From the NCBI GenBank assembly GCA_900539775.1, contig UQDL01000004.1:62001-126000 (forward strand): 64,000 nucleotides of DNA. Reading direction: 5' to 3'. The stretch's first letter is position 1. Every line of letters begins with the position of its first letter. The notes beneath the pieces are model-generated. The model did not search any database. It was not told the DNA's origin and saw only the letters and a program-made list of their open reading frames with translations. A program made the translations under genes and the position numbers. The stretch is from an uncultured Anaerotruncus sp. (GTDB taxonomy: Bacteria > Bacillota > Clostridia > Oscillospirales > Acutalibacteraceae). This document shows, piece by piece, positions 44,427 to 52,855 of this stretch.

Positions 44427-44972
44427 TTATTTCCCGTGAACGGCGCCGGAATGAACCTCGCCGTTTTCATGCGTGTGGGTTTCGCCCGCAGGCTCGCTTT
44501 GATTTGAGGATGCGGATTTCATTTTTATCGGTGTGCACTCGCCTGTTTTATCATCATATTTAAGCAAAGTTTTGCCGTCATAGCTGATAAGATATTTTCC
44601 TGCCGTGTCAAACAAATATTTACCGTCGCCGTTATCATATCTTCTGCTGACTTCAATTTCTATATAATATCCGTCATAATCGGTATTTTCAAGCTTAATG
44701 CCGCTGTCGTTCACCGTTACGGAATTATACTTATCCCAAGATTCTGTAAGGCCAAGCTCTTCCGTGGAATAAGATTGCAAAAGTTCTGCCGCATCTCCGC
44801 CTTTGATAACGGCAGGATCTGTGGTTGTGTAGGTTTCATTTCTGTAAACGGAAACAGATTCCGAAGACGAAACGGAATCATCGCTTGTTTTTTTAGCCGA
44901 GCAAGCCGCAAAAAGGCAGCACACGGCAATCATTAAAGCCAAAAAGGCGGCAAATATTCTTTTTGATTTCAT
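44427..44972 (-). CDS. Lipoprotein with a His-rich C-terminus, unrecognised
   Basis: From the ATG at 44972 (GAGGAAA site) the protein has 181 residues. It starts with a lipoprotein signal (FAAFLALMIAVCCLFAAC), continues with a Ser/Asp-rich linker and a beta-rich domain with paired SYDGKTLLKYDDKTGE strands, and ends in THTHENGEVHSGAVHGK, five His in the last 17 residues. It belongs to no family I know. The His-rich tail could bind Zn, Ni or Cu. It is a single gene between two terminators; the upstream HAD gene ends at its own terminator. Confidence 0.8.
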   Translation of the reverse strand: MKSKRIFAAFLALMIAVCCLFAACSAKKTSDDSVSSSESVSVYRNETYTTTDPAVIKGGDAAELLQSYSTEELGLTESWDKYNSVTVNDSGIKLENTDYDGYYIEIEVSRRYDNGDGKYLFDTAGKYLISYDGKTLLKYDDKTGECTPIKMKSASSNQSEPAGETHTHENGEVHSGAVHGK

Positions 44973-44988
44973 AGCTGTTTTCCTCTTT

Positions 44989-45022
44989 AAAAAAGTTGGC
45001 AGGCTCTTAAAGCCCTGCCACA
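44989..45022 (-). terminator. Intrinsic terminator of the HAD-DUF523 gene
   Basis: TGGCAGGGC/GCCTGCCA stem with a short A/T loop, followed by ACTTTTTT on the minus strand. Confidence 0.75.
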
Positions 45023-45064
45023 TATACTAACACAAAATGCGCCGTTCTGCAAGCAAGCTTTTTA

Positions 45065-46336
45065 TCAAACGGGATCGGCCTGTGCCAGCAATTTATCAAT
45101 TTCGCTTTCACCGAAAACGGATATTCCCGTTTTCATAAACAATTCTGCGGTTATGCCGTTTCCCGGAACAAGCGTGCCGGAAAAGCTGCCGTCATAAATC
45201 ATACCCTTGCCGCAAGACGGACTGCGCTCTTTCAGCACGGCAAAGCAAGCGCCGCTTTCCTCTGCCACATAAAGAGCTTTTTCGGCGCCCTTTATATATT
45301 CTTCGGTAAAATCTTCGCCGTTTTTTGAAATTGCCCTTCCGCTCACAATTTCATTGGGCACACGGGGAATTTTTAATCCGCCGAAGCATTCGGGGCACAC
45401 GGGCACTATTTTAAAATCCTTTTCAAGGGCGATTACGGCATCATTTTTATTGTTGCCGCCGTTATATTTGCAATTTTCACCGAGCAGGCAAGCCGAAACG
45501 GCAAGGCGGGGCTTTATTCCGAGCGCATATCTTTCAACAAACAAGGCAACGCCGTATTCATCATTGCGCTTGGTTGTGTAATTTGCCGCCGCTTTGCATT
45601 TTTCATCTGCATTTCCCATTGCGACACCGTAGCCTGCATATGAAAGCATCTTCAAATCATTATCCGCATCGCCGAATGCCATAACATCACAAGCGTCTAT
45701 TCCGAGCTTGCGGCAAACGCCCTCAAGCGCATATGCCTTATCAACGCCCTCATAGGTTATTTCAATATCACCTGCAACAGGCGAGGTGCATTCAACATTT
45801 TTATAAGAAAAAAGAAAATTTTTGATTTCCTCATAATGCTCTTTTTCAAAATAGAAAAGATTGATTTTTTCAACCTTGCCCTGCTTGGCAACCGCAACAA
45901 TATCTTCCGTGCGTGTTATGGATTTCATATAGGATTCCAAAAAATCACGGGGCAGATTCATATTGGTGAAATATTTTTCGCACCCCGCCTGAGAATATTG
46001 CCCGGCATCCGAATACACTTCAAAAAACACGGGATATTTAAGCAAAAATTCAATTATTCCGATTGCAATATCGGCAGGCATATATTTTGAATAAACTGTT
46101 TTTGCGGATTTTAAATCGCAAACTGCCGCACCATTTGAATAAATTACATAATCTATAAACGGAATTTGATCCACAGTACCGTAAATAACAGGCAGTGTTC
46201 TGCCGGTGGCAATTGCAATCTTTACTCCGTTTTCGTGTGCCTTTAAAAGCGCCGTTTTAGTTCGCTCATCAACCGTTACATGATCGGCACCGAGCAAAGT
46301 ACCGTCTAAATCACAGGCTATAAATTTAACAGCCAC
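45065..46336 (-). CDS. Fusion of a Cof-type HAD phosphatase and a DUF523 (TudS-like) domain
   Basis: The first ~270 residues are a HAD-IIB (Cof) phosphatase: FIACDLDGTLLGADH (catalytic DxD), IAIATGRT, and MAFGDADNDLKMLSYAGYGVAMGNADEKCKAAANY. The last ~145 residues form a DUF523 domain, with VSACLLGENCKYNGG, VCPECFGGL and KERSPSCGKGMIYDG, whose Cys residues match the [4Fe-4S] site of thiouracil desulfidase TudS. The two domains are usually separate proteins. The start is a GTG at 46336 with AAAGG 9 bases upstream; the frame to 46423 lacks a ribosome-binding site. The role may be removal of a damaged thio-nucleotide or sugar phosphate; this is inference. Confidence 0.88.
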   Translation of the reverse strand: MAVKFIACDLDGTLLGADHVTVDERTKTALLKAHENGVKIAIATGRTLPVIYGTVDQIPFIDYVIYSNGAAVCDLKSAKTVYSKYMPADIAIGIIEFLLKYPVFFEVYSDAGQYSQAGCEKYFTNMNLPRDFLESYMKSITRTEDIVAVAKQGKVEKINLFYFEKEHYEEIKNFLFSYKNVECTSPVAGDIEITYEGVDKAYALEGVCRKLGIDACDVMAFGDADNDLKMLSYAGYGVAMGNADEKCKAAANYTTKRNDEYGVALFVERYALGIKPRLAVSACLLGENCKYNGGNNKNDAVIALEKDFKIVPVCPECFGGLKIPRVPNEIVSGRAISKNGEDFTEEYIKGAEKALYVAEESGACFAVLKERSPSCGKGMIYDGSFSGTLVPGNGITAELFMKTGISVFGESEIDKLLAQADPV

Positions 46337-46446
46337 ACAAATCAACCTTTCTGCCGCAAATTTCAAAAGCGCATTGCCGCAGCAAAGCAAGGCGCAAAGG
46401 AAAAAGCCGATAAAAGCGCACACAGCCGGCGCATTAAGAGCTTAAA

Positions 46447-47061
46447 CTACATCAACAAATTTTTTATTTTTTTTATATCGGCCGAGCTGAGTCGGCTTTG
46501 ACCTTCCGGGTGCAGCGCATTGTATATATCACCCAAGCTTTCAAGCACCGCATCGTTTTTTACGGGGCAATTGTTATAAACGAAATAAGCATATCCGCTT
46601 ACCCAAACTCTTATTCCGTTGCTTCTGAGATAGTTGGCAAGCACATAAACCTGGCGTTTAACCTGCTTTATCGGATTTTTAACTCTTTCCTCATAAATAT
46701 TTCCCGCTTCCGTTACTTTGTATTTTTCCCATTTATAATCATCTGCATTTCCAAACAGCCTGCCGCGATAAGTTTTTACTTCAATAATATAAACGCCGCT
46801 TCTGTTGATAACAAGATTATCAAGCTCTGCCGGCTTTCCGTTATATTCCAGGCAAACATTTGTAAGAAGGCAATCATCGGAATCAAGGCATTTTTTTATT
46901 TCATCGGTTGCGTATTTTTCGCCCTGTCTGCCTGCTCTTTTTTCAGGAGTTTCAAAAACCCCTCCGCCAAAGCCTCCCCTGCCGCTTCGCTTTGTTTCCA
47001 AGGCAACTGCAAGCAAAAGCAACACGGTTGCGGCAATTACGCAGATTACAACGATATACAT
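46447..47061 (-). CDS. Membrane-anchored NERD (nuclease-related) domain protein
   Basis: The protein (204 residues from the ATG 47061, GGAG 8 bases upstream) has one N-terminal helix (about residues 2-18, IVVICVIAATVLLLLAVAL). A NERD domain follows: RQGEKYATDEIKKCL, LDNLVINRSGVYIIEVKTYRGRLFG (D and ExK nuclease-type residues) and NPIKQVKRQVYVLANYL. NERD domains resemble restriction-type nucleases; cellular role unknown. It has its own promoter. Confidence 0.88.
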   Translation of the reverse strand: MYIVVICVIAATVLLLLAVALETKRSGRGGFGGGVFETPEKRAGRQGEKYATDEIKKCLDSDDCLLTNVCLEYNGKPAELDNLVINRSGVYIIEVKTYRGRLFGNADDYKWEKYKVTEAGNIYEERVKNPIKQVKRQVYVLANYLRSNGIRVWVSGYAYFVYNNCPVKNDAVLESLGDIYNALHPEGQSRLSSADIKKIKNLLM

Positions 47062-47093
47062 TAAATCAACTCCAGTGGCGTTTCGCCGAAACA

Positions 47094-47122
47094 ATTATAC
47101 ACTAAAACATCCTTATGCGCAA
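47094..47122 (-). promoter_or_regulatory. Promoter of the NERD gene
   Basis: TTGCGC (47122-47117), 17-base spacer, TATAAT (47099-47094), about 27 bases before the predicted start of translation. Confidence 0.65.
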
Positions 47123-47187
47123 CACGAACACATGCGTTTTGTGCTTCAACCCACACCGCAAAAACACAATCGGAATAACGAAAAATC

Positions 47188-47225
47188 GAAACGAGACCGC
47201 CGACTTAAATCGGCGGTCTCGTTTA
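47188..47225 (-). terminator. Terminator hairpin of the HMA gene
   Basis: A perfect 15-bp stem (AAACGAGACCGCCGA and complement) with a 6-base loop lies about 22 bases after the HMA stop. The T tract on the minus strand is interrupted (CGATTTTT). Confidence 0.75.
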
Positions 47226-47245
47226 AGACACATGGTAATATACCG

Positions 47246-47503
47246 TTATTTTCGGAATGCAGAAAACAAACCTTTCATTTGATACGGCTCCGTCTTAAAG
47301 GAAACCATCTTATACCCCGTTTTATCAATTACGGCTTTAAGCGCAGATTTCGGAATTTCATTTTCTGCCACAATAACGGTTTCGCTCTTTGAATGCGAGG
47401 ACGACACTTTTTTTACATCAAAGGCGGCACGCACGGTGTCGTTTATATGCGCTTCACACATTCCGCACGCCATACCGCTTATTCCAAGAGTTATCTTTAC
47501 CAT
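47246..47503 (-). CDS. Small heavy-metal-associated (HMA) domain protein, copper-chaperone-like
   Basis: The 85-residue protein is a single ferredoxin-like HMA domain with the metal motif GMACGMC (MxCxxC) near residue 13. It resembles CopZ or the N-terminal domain of copper ATPases, binding Cu(I) or another soft metal in the cytoplasm. The C-terminal 15 residues are a non-family tail. AAAGGA lies before the ATG. It is transcribed from a promoter about 280 bases upstream that carries two palindromic operator-like sites, which suggests metal-dependent control. No copper ATPase gene is adjacent. Confidence 0.9.
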   Translation of the reverse strand: MVKITLGISGMACGMCEAHINDTVRAAFDVKKVSSSHSKSETVIVAENEIPKSALKAVIDKTGYKMVSFKTEPYQMKGLFSAFRK

Positions 47504-47594
47504 TTTTATGCGCTTCCTTTCAATATATATGAGAATGCCGTGAATTTTTATTTATCGCTGCAACCGTTAATTGCCAACAGCACACTTAATTGAT

Positions 47595-47684
47595 TTAAGC
47601 CCTTAATGGGCGCAAGGAAAAAGAAGCAAAACTTGAGGGAGAGTGTAATTTTGCATTCAAGGGTACAATTTTATGAAGGAGCAT
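47595..47684 (-). other. Candidate 29-codon ORF in the leader of the HMA gene
   Basis: An ATG with CAGGGA directly upstream opens a 29-codon frame (MLLHKIVPLNAKLHSP...) between the operators and the HMA gene. It resembles no family I know. The 280-base leader is long for one small gene, so it may hold this peptide, an sRNA or only an untranslated leader. Evidence is weak. Confidence 0.2.
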
Positions 47685-47723
47685 TCCCTGCGCCCTGAGC
47701 TTTAAGCCGAAATAACGGCACGA

Positions 47724-47745
47724 GGTTAGTATTGGCTAACTAACC
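47724..47745. promoter_or_regulatory. Operator-like palindrome 1 (GGTTAG-N10-CTAACC, with inner GTTAG-N6-CTAAC)
   Basis: Two nested inverted repeats share this 22-base site. The sequence is close to the DtxR/IdeR-type iron box (TTAGGTTAGGCTAACCTAA from memory), agreeing at about 13 of 19 positions by eye. It lies 37-58 bases downstream of the -10 box. Confidence 0.6.
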
Positions 47746-47757
47746 GTCTGAAAAAAT

Positions 47758-47775
47758 AGTTAGCTTTGACTAACT
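47758..47775. promoter_or_regulatory. Operator-like palindrome 2 (AGTTAG-N6-CTAACT)
   Basis: A perfect 6+6 palindrome starting about 7 bases after the -10 box, so it covers the transcription start. A bound repressor here would block initiation. Confidence 0.65.
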
Positions 47776-47781
47776 GTCTAC

Positions 47782-47810
47782 AATATATCACATTAAATCA
47801 TATTTGTCAA
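47782..47810 (-). promoter_or_regulatory. Promoter of the HMA transcript
   Basis: TTGACA (47810-47805), exactly 17 bases, TATATT (47787-47782). It is followed by the two palindromes. Confidence 0.82.
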
Positions 47811-47846
47811 CATTATTTTTGACTTTTTCTTTTCAAACATTCGGCA

Positions 47847-47881
47847 CAAAAAAGCCCTGTGCACACAGCTTGCACAGGGTT
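47847..47881 (-). terminator. Intrinsic terminator of the anchored surface-protein gene
   Basis: CCCTGTGCA/TGCACAGGG stem with a 7-base loop, followed by CTTTTTT on the minus strand. Confidence 0.85.
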
Positions 47882-47884
47882 AAT

Positions 47885-48823
47885 TTATTGCTTGTTTTCG
47901 GAATTTGATTTGCCGCTTTTATTTAATTCACTTGAATCGCTTGCTTTTTCGCTTTTTTTGGCACTTGCGGCTTTGATGACAAACGCCGTTCCGAATGCCG
48001 CAAATGCAGCGGCAACTGCAATCAAAGCCTTTGCCGTGCCGGAAAGGCGGCTGACCTTTTCTTCTGAAGCGGACGGCGAATTTTGATTGCCGTTTTCATT
48101 TTCTTCAGCCTGAGCATTTTCAATTTGACCGCCGTTTGCATCTGCGCCGTGTGATGCAGCTTCAGAGGTTTCCGTATATTTAAACTTTGTTGATTTTTCC
48201 GAAGAACTTTTGCTTTTTGCCGAATTTGCAGATTTGCCTGATCTTGCAGATTTGGCTGAAGTGCTTTTCTTGGCCGTTGCCTGCTTGGCACCGGACTGCT
48301 TTGTTGCTTTCGGTTGCGGATCCTCGCCGAATTCCAAGCCGCCGATTTCCGCAAGGCAATTTCCGCCGGCACAAATTGAAACAGTAATCTCGTTTTTATA
48401 ATTTTTGTCTTCTTTATCGATAAATTCAAGGGCAAATGTTATATTGCGGAGCCCATCGGGCAAAGAGCCTAAATTTTTATAAATTTTGCAAGGCGCTTTC
48501 TCCTCAACATCGTTTTCTGAAATTTGAACATTGTAGCTGCGATTTTTATTTTTTACATCGGCGGTAATATATAGTGAATCATCGTTTTCCGCAAACTGAG
48601 GGCTTTGCACGAAAATATGAAAATATGCACACGAATCACCGTAAAAATACTGCATATAGCCGGAGGCGTTTTCGCCCTGAAATTCAACCCATTCGGCAGA
48701 CTCGTTTGCAGACCATTTTTCAAGCTCATCCACATAACGAGAATCATAGGCGAAAGCGTAAAAAGGGCACAACAGCGCAGAAAAAATGCAAACGGCAATC
48801 ACTGCGGCTCCGATCCTTTTCAT
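47885..48823 (-). CDS. Secreted, membrane-anchored protein with Lys/Ser/Ala-rich linker, unrecognised
   Basis: From the ATG at 48823 (GGAGGTGAAAGA site) the protein has 312 residues. It has a signal peptide (about 1-25, ending near AFA), an extracytoplasmic beta-sandwich-like domain (about 26-165), a low-complexity linker rich in Lys, Ser and Ala with repeated AKS-type units (about 170-215), an acidic Asn/Glu stretch and a C-terminal helix (about 270-290) followed by basic residues. The layout is of a surface protein held in the membrane with its domain presented through the wall. No LPXTG motif is seen. Function unknown. Confidence 0.78.
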   Translation of the reverse strand: MKRIGAAVIAVCIFSALLCPFYAFAYDSRYVDELEKWSANESAEWVEFQGENASGYMQYFYGDSCAYFHIFVQSPQFAENDDSLYITADVKNKNRSYNVQISENDVEEKAPCKIYKNLGSLPDGLRNITFALEFIDKEDKNYKNEITVSICAGGNCLAEIGGLEFGEDPQPKATKQSGAKQATAKKSTSAKSARSGKSANSAKSKSSSEKSTKFKYTETSEAASHGADANGGQIENAQAEENENGNQNSPSASEEKVSRLSGTAKALIAVAAAFAAFGTAFVIKAASAKKSEKASDSSELNKSGKSNSENKQ

Positions 48824-49004
48824 TCTTTCACCTCCGAAGGTTTTATTTATCGGCCTATTGTAATACAAAACAAGTTTATATTCGTATGTTGCATTTTGTC
48901 AATAAAACGCAAAACTTTCTGCATTTTTAACAAAGGCAATCATTGCAAATTGTTTAATTTTAACAAAGAATTTACCTAATATTTCACTGTGCCGCATATT
49001 CTGC

Positions 49005-49033
49005 TTGACAAAATCCCCCACTTATATTAAAAT
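49005..49033 (+). promoter_or_regulatory. Promoter before tRNA-Pro
   Basis: TTGACA (49005-49010), 17-base spacer, TAAAAT (49028-49033). The transcript would run about 120 bases before the tRNA. Confidence 0.75.
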
Positions 49034-49162
49034 AGCAGAGCAGTAAGGCAAACGGCAACATATTTTCCGCGCTTTTTTGTTGCTTCTGTTGCGACGATTT
49101 TGCAAGAGGGCGACCAAAGCATAACCAAACTGCCTGCATTTACTTAAAAACTTAATATCTAT

Positions 49163-49240
49163 CGAGGTGTAGCGAAGTTTGGCTATCGCACCTGCTTTGG
49201 GAGCAGGGGATCGCAGGTTCGAATCCTGTCACCTCGACCA
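49163..49240 (+). tRNA. tRNA-Pro (anticodon UGG)
   Basis: A complete cloverleaf can be drawn. The acceptor stem is CGAGGTG/CACCTCG with the C1-G72 pair typical of tRNA-Pro, the D arm is GCGA...TCGC, and the anticodon stem CCTGC/GCAGG has loop TTTGGGA (anticodon TGG). The T arm is GCAGG-TTCGAAT-CCTGT, the discriminator base is A and the CCA is encoded. Confidence 0.97.
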
Positions 49241-49242
49241 CT

Positions 49243-49285
49243 TAAAGTGCTCATAAAGGATTTGATTTATGAGCACTTTTATTAT
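49243..49285 (+). terminator. Intrinsic terminator after tRNA-Pro
   Basis: A 13-bp AAGTGCTCATAAA stem with an 8-base loop ends in TTTTATT. It starts a few bases after the CCA end. Confidence 0.85.
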
Positions 49286-49394
49286 GCCGTATAAATCATA
49301 CGCAGAACCGAAACAAATTTTTGAATTATTGATGCAGAAGAAAACAAGATTTTGAGGCAAACTGATTTTTTTGCGTATTTTTTTATTGCGGATA

Positions 49395-49423
49395 TTGATT
49401 TTATGCTTTCTTTGCTTTATAAT
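49395..49423 (+). promoter_or_regulatory. Promoter of the DUF1846 gene
   Basis: TTGATT (49395-49400), 17-base spacer, TATAAT (49418-49423). Confidence 0.75.
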
Positions 49424-49431
49424 GTGTAAGT

Positions 49432-49472
49432 ACAGACGGTTGTACGCTCGTGCAGCCGTCTTATTGTTTTTA
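49432..49472 (+). promoter_or_regulatory. Leader hairpin with T tract before the DUF1846 gene
   Basis: CAGACGG and CCGTCT arms enclose a 16-base loop that can itself fold, followed by TTATTGTTTTT. It begins right at the predicted transcription start and ends about 22 bases before the start codon. It could work as an attenuator; no known riboswitch is recognised. Confidence 0.45.
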
Positions 49473-49493
49473 TCGGCATTACGGAGAGGAAAT

Positions 49494-50957
49494 ATGTATA
49501 AAATCGGATTTGACAATGACAAATATTTAAAAATGCAATCCACAAGAATTCGCGAGCGAATTTGTGAATTCGGCGGCAAGCTTTATCTTGAATTCGGCGG
49601 CAAGCTTTTTGACGATTACCATGCTGCAAGGGTGTTGCCGGGCTTTGAGCCGGACAGCAAGCTTCAAATGCTGCTTCAGCTGAAGGATGAGGCGGAAATC
49701 GTTATAGTTATCAGCGCCGAGGATATAGAAAAAAGCAAGGTGCGCAGCGATTTGGGCATAACTTACGATGTTGATGCTTTGCGCCTTGCAAAAGCATTCA
49801 CAAAAAGAGGGCTTATGGTTGGCAGCGTTGTGCTTACAAAATATGCGGCCCATCCGAAGGTGTTGCGCTTTGAGGAGAGGCTGGCAGACGCCGGCATCCC
49901 CGTTTACCACCATTATTTGATAGACGGCTATCCATCTAACATTTCAAACATAGTAAGCGACAACGGCTACGGCAAAAACGATTTCATTCACACACAAAGG
50001 CAGCTTGTGGTTATCACGGCACCCGGCCCCGGAAGCGGAAAAATGGCGGTTTGCCTTTCTCAGCTTTATCACGAAAACAAGCGAGGAGTTAAAGCGGGAT
50101 ATGCAAAATTTGAAACATTCCCGATTTGGAACCTGCCGCTTCGCCACCCGGTTAACATGGCTTATGAAGCAGCAACGGCTGATCTTAACGACATAAATAT
50201 GATTGACCCATGGCATCTTGAAGCATACGGAAAAACAACTGTTAACTACAACCGAGATGTTGAAATTTTCCCGGTGCTTAAAGCCACTTTTGAAAGAATG
50301 TACGGTACCTGCCCCTACAAATCGCCCACAGATATGGGTGTTAACATGGCAGGAAACTGCATTTTTGATAATGATGCGGTTTCCGAGGCATCGCTTCAGG
50401 AAATTGTGCGCAGATATTACAATGCGGTTAAAAATGCCGCAAAGGGCGCAGGAAACAAAGAAGAAATCTACAAACTTGAGCTTCTTATGAACCAAGCCGG
50501 CATAAGTGCAGAAAGCAGAAGATGCGCTGCTGCGGCACAGGAAATTGCGGCAAAAACAGAGCAACCCGCTGCAGCGGCAGAGCTTAAAGACGGCACAATC
50601 GTTACGGGCAAAACATCCGCACTGCTCGGTTGCGCATCTGCAACTCTTTTAAATGCGCTTAAACATCTTGCGGGAATTGATGATGATGTGCTTTTGATAG
50701 GCCCGGATGTTATCAAGCCCATTCAAGAGCTTAAAACAAACCATCTTGGCAACAAAAATCCAAGGCTTCACACAGATGAAGTGCTTATTGCGCTTGCGAT
50801 TTCAGCCACGGCAGACAAAAATGCGGCAGCTGCCATGAACAAGCTTTGCGAGCTTAAAAATTGCGAAATGCACTCTTCTGTTTTACTTGCACAGGTTGAT
50901 GAAAATGTGCTTAAAAAGCTTGGCGTTCGCCTAACGAGTGAGCCGGCAAAGAAATAA
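49494..50957 (+). CDS. DUF1846 domain protein
   Basis: The 487-residue protein matches DUF1846 from end to end: IGFDNDKYLKMQSTRIRERI at the start, KLYLEFGGKLFDDYHAARVLPGFEPD, GITYDVDALRLAKAF, VVITAPGPGSGKMAVCLSQLYHE (P-loop-like), YAKFETFPIWNLPLRHPVNMAYEAATADL and C-terminal ALNALKHLAGI- and LGNKNPRLHTDEVLIAL-like blocks. A structure exists for the family, but the function is unproven as far as I know. I chose the ATG at 49494, with GGAGAGGAAAT upstream; the longer frame to 49371 would overlap the promoter. It stands alone, 196 bases before pyrG. Confidence 0.9.
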   Translation: MYKIGFDNDKYLKMQSTRIRERICEFGGKLYLEFGGKLFDDYHAARVLPGFEPDSKLQMLLQLKDEAEIVIVISAEDIEKSKVRSDLGITYDVDALRLAKAFTKRGLMVGSVVLTKYAAHPKVLRFEERLADAGIPVYHHYLIDGYPSNISNIVSDNGYGKNDFIHTQRQLVVITAPGPGSGKMAVCLSQLYHENKRGVKAGYAKFETFPIWNLPLRHPVNMAYEAATADLNDINMIDPWHLEAYGKTTVNYNRDVEIFPVLKATFERMYGTCPYKSPTDMGVNMAGNCIFDNDAVSEASLQEIVRRYYNAVKNAAKGAGNKEEIYKLELLMNQAGISAESRRCAAAAQEIAAKTEQPAAAAELKDGTIVTGKTSALLGCASATLLNALKHLAGIDDDVLLIGPDVIKPIQELKTNHLGNKNPRLHTDEVLIALAISATADKNAAAAMNKLCELKNCEMHSSVLLAQVDENVLKKLGVRLTSEPAKK

Positions 50958-51153
50958 GCATTAAACCAAACACGGCAAAAAGTGCCTATGCGGCGGCTTT
51001 ATCTTTTTTATTTGGTTTAGCAGGTGTGCAGCGCACGCAAAGTGCGAAATGTGAAAATTGCCGTGCCGTTCAAGCAGGCAGCGGAGCAAGATTCAAACGG
51101 GCACACCCGAATAGATATAACAAACTACAGCAATTGAATAAGGAGGACTAACT

Positions 51154-52770
51154 ATGAAAAAGCCAAAATACATATTCGTTACAGGCGGTGTTGTGAGCGG
51201 ACTCGGCAAAGGCATAACCGCCGCTTCGCTCGGCAGACTGCTGAAGGCACGGGGATTAAAGGTTACTGCGCAAAAGCTTGATCCGTATCTTAATGTTGAC
51301 CCCGGCACAATGAATCCCGTTCAGCACGGCGAAGTTTTTGTTACGGACGACGGTGCGGAAACAGACCTTGACCTTGGGCATTACGAAAGATTTATTGACG
51401 AATCACTTTCTCAGAATTCAAATTTAACTTCCGGCAGAGTTTATTGGAAAGTTATAACGGACGAAAGAAAAGGTGTTTACGGCGGCCAAACAATTCAAAT
51501 TATTCCGCATGTAACAAATGAAATCAAAAAATCCATTTACAGAAATGCAGAAACAGGCGCAGATGTGTGCTTTGTTGAAATCGGCGGAACAATAGGCGAC
51601 ATTGAAAGCCAACCTTTTCTTGAGGCCATTCGCCAATTTTCCGTTGAATACGGCAGAGAAAACTGCCTTTTCATTCACGTTACGCTTGTTCCGTATCTTG
51701 CGGCTTCGGACGAGCTTAAATCCAAGCCCACTCAGCACAGTGTTAAAGAAATGCTTGCGCTTGGAATTCACCCGGATGTTATTGTGTGCCGCACGGAGCA
51801 TCCGCTGACGGATGATATAAGAAACAAGATAGCCCTTTTCTGCAATGTTGAAAAGGACTGCGTTATAGAAAACAACAATTGCGACATTCTTTATGCAGTG
51901 CCGATGATGCTGCATGAGGAGGGGCTTGACACCGTTGCCGTTAAAAAGCTTGGGCTTCAATGCGGCGAACCGGAACTGAGCGATTGGCAAGAGATGCTTG
52001 ATGCGCTCAGAAATCCCGTTCAAACCGTTAAAATTGGAATGGTTGGCAAATATGTTGAGCTGCACGATAGTTATATTTCAGTTAACGAGGCATTAAAGCA
52101 CGGCGGAATTGAAACAAGATCCGCTGTTGATATACATTGGATAGATTCCGAAAGCCTTGAGGGCGACGACGTTGATTTAGACGCCGTTTTGGGAGATATG
52201 GACGGCATTCTTGTTCCCGGCGGTTTCGGCAGCAGAGGAACAGAGGGCAAAATCAAAGCGGCAAACTATGCAAGAACGCACAACATTCCGTATCTTGGCA
52301 TTTGCCTCGGCATGCAAATTGCAATAATTGAATTTGCAAGAAACGTGCTTGGCTATGCAGACGCAAATTCGGCGGAAATCGATCCCGAAACCACACATCC
52401 GGTTATTGACATTATGCCGGAGCAAAAAGATATTGAAGAAATGGGCGGCACAATGCGCCTTGGCCAATACCCATGTGTGCTTAACCCAAATTCAAAAGCA
52501 TACAAACTTTACGGTGCGTCCATGATTTATGAGCGCCACCGCCACCGCTATGAGGTAAACAATGATTACCGCGAAGATCTGCTGAATCACGGTGTGCTTT
52601 TTGCCGGCACTTCACCGGATAACCACATCGTTGAAATGATGGAGCTTCCTGCGCATCCATGGTATGTGGCATGCCAATTCCACCCCGAATTCAAGAGCAG
52701 ACCCAACAAACCGCACCCGCTTTTCCGTGGATTCGTTACTGCGGCTGCAAAACACAAAAAAGAAAAATAA
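51154..52770 (+). CDS. pyrG: CTP synthase
   Basis: PyrG (538 residues) makes CTP from UTP, ATP and glutamine. The synthetase domain opens with [30 protein letters not shown] and contains [38 protein letters not shown]. The C-terminal glutaminase domain has PGGFGSRG and GICLGMQ (nucleophilic Cys) and ends with the [18 protein letters not shown] triad segment. AAGGAGG precedes the ATG. The 196-base gap before it (50958-51153) holds an AAACCAAA/TTTGGTTT long hairpin. I could not identify a GGG-start CTP attenuator there. Confidence 0.98.
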   Translation: MKKPKYIFVTGGVVSGLGKGITAASLGRLLKARGLKVTAQKLDPYLNVDPGTMNPVQHGEVFVTDDGAETDLDLGHYERFIDESLSQNSNLTSGRVYWKVITDERKGVYGGQTIQIIPHVTNEIKKSIYRNAETGADVCFVEIGGTIGDIESQPFLEAIRQFSVEYGRENCLFIHVTLVPYLAASDELKSKPTQHSVKEMLALGIHPDVIVCRTEHPLTDDIRNKIALFCNVEKDCVIENNNCDILYAVPMMLHEEGLDTVAVKKLGLQCGEPELSDWQEMLDALRNPVQTVKIGMVGKYVELHDSYISVNEALKHGGIETRSAVDIHWIDSESLEGDDVDLDAVLGDMDGILVPGGFGSRGTEGKIKAANYARTHNIPYLGICLGMQIAIIEFARNVLGYADANSAEIDPETTHPVIDIMPEQKDIEEMGGTMRLGQYPCVLNPNSKAYKLYGASMIYERHRHRYEVNNDYREDLLNHGVLFAGTSPDNHIVEMMELPAHPWYVACQFHPEFKSRPNKPHPLFRGFVTAAAKHKKEK

Positions 52771-52784
52771 GCGGATTTCGCAAA

Positions 52785-52822
52785 CAAAAAGCCGAAGGCA
52801 TTTAAGCGCCTTCGGCTTTTAT
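52785..52822. terminator. Bidirectional terminator between pyrG and the MATE gene
   Basis: AAAAGCCGAAGGC/GCCTTCGGCTTTT stem with a short ATTTAAGC-type loop, flanked by A and T runs between convergent genes. Confidence 0.88.
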
Positions 52823-52855
52823 TATTATCATTATTGTTATTGCGTTGCAGCATTA

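Noticed and set aside
47724..47775. Inverted repeats of an insertion element
   Set aside because: The palindromes are short, lie right behind a promoter and flank no transposase, so operators fit better.
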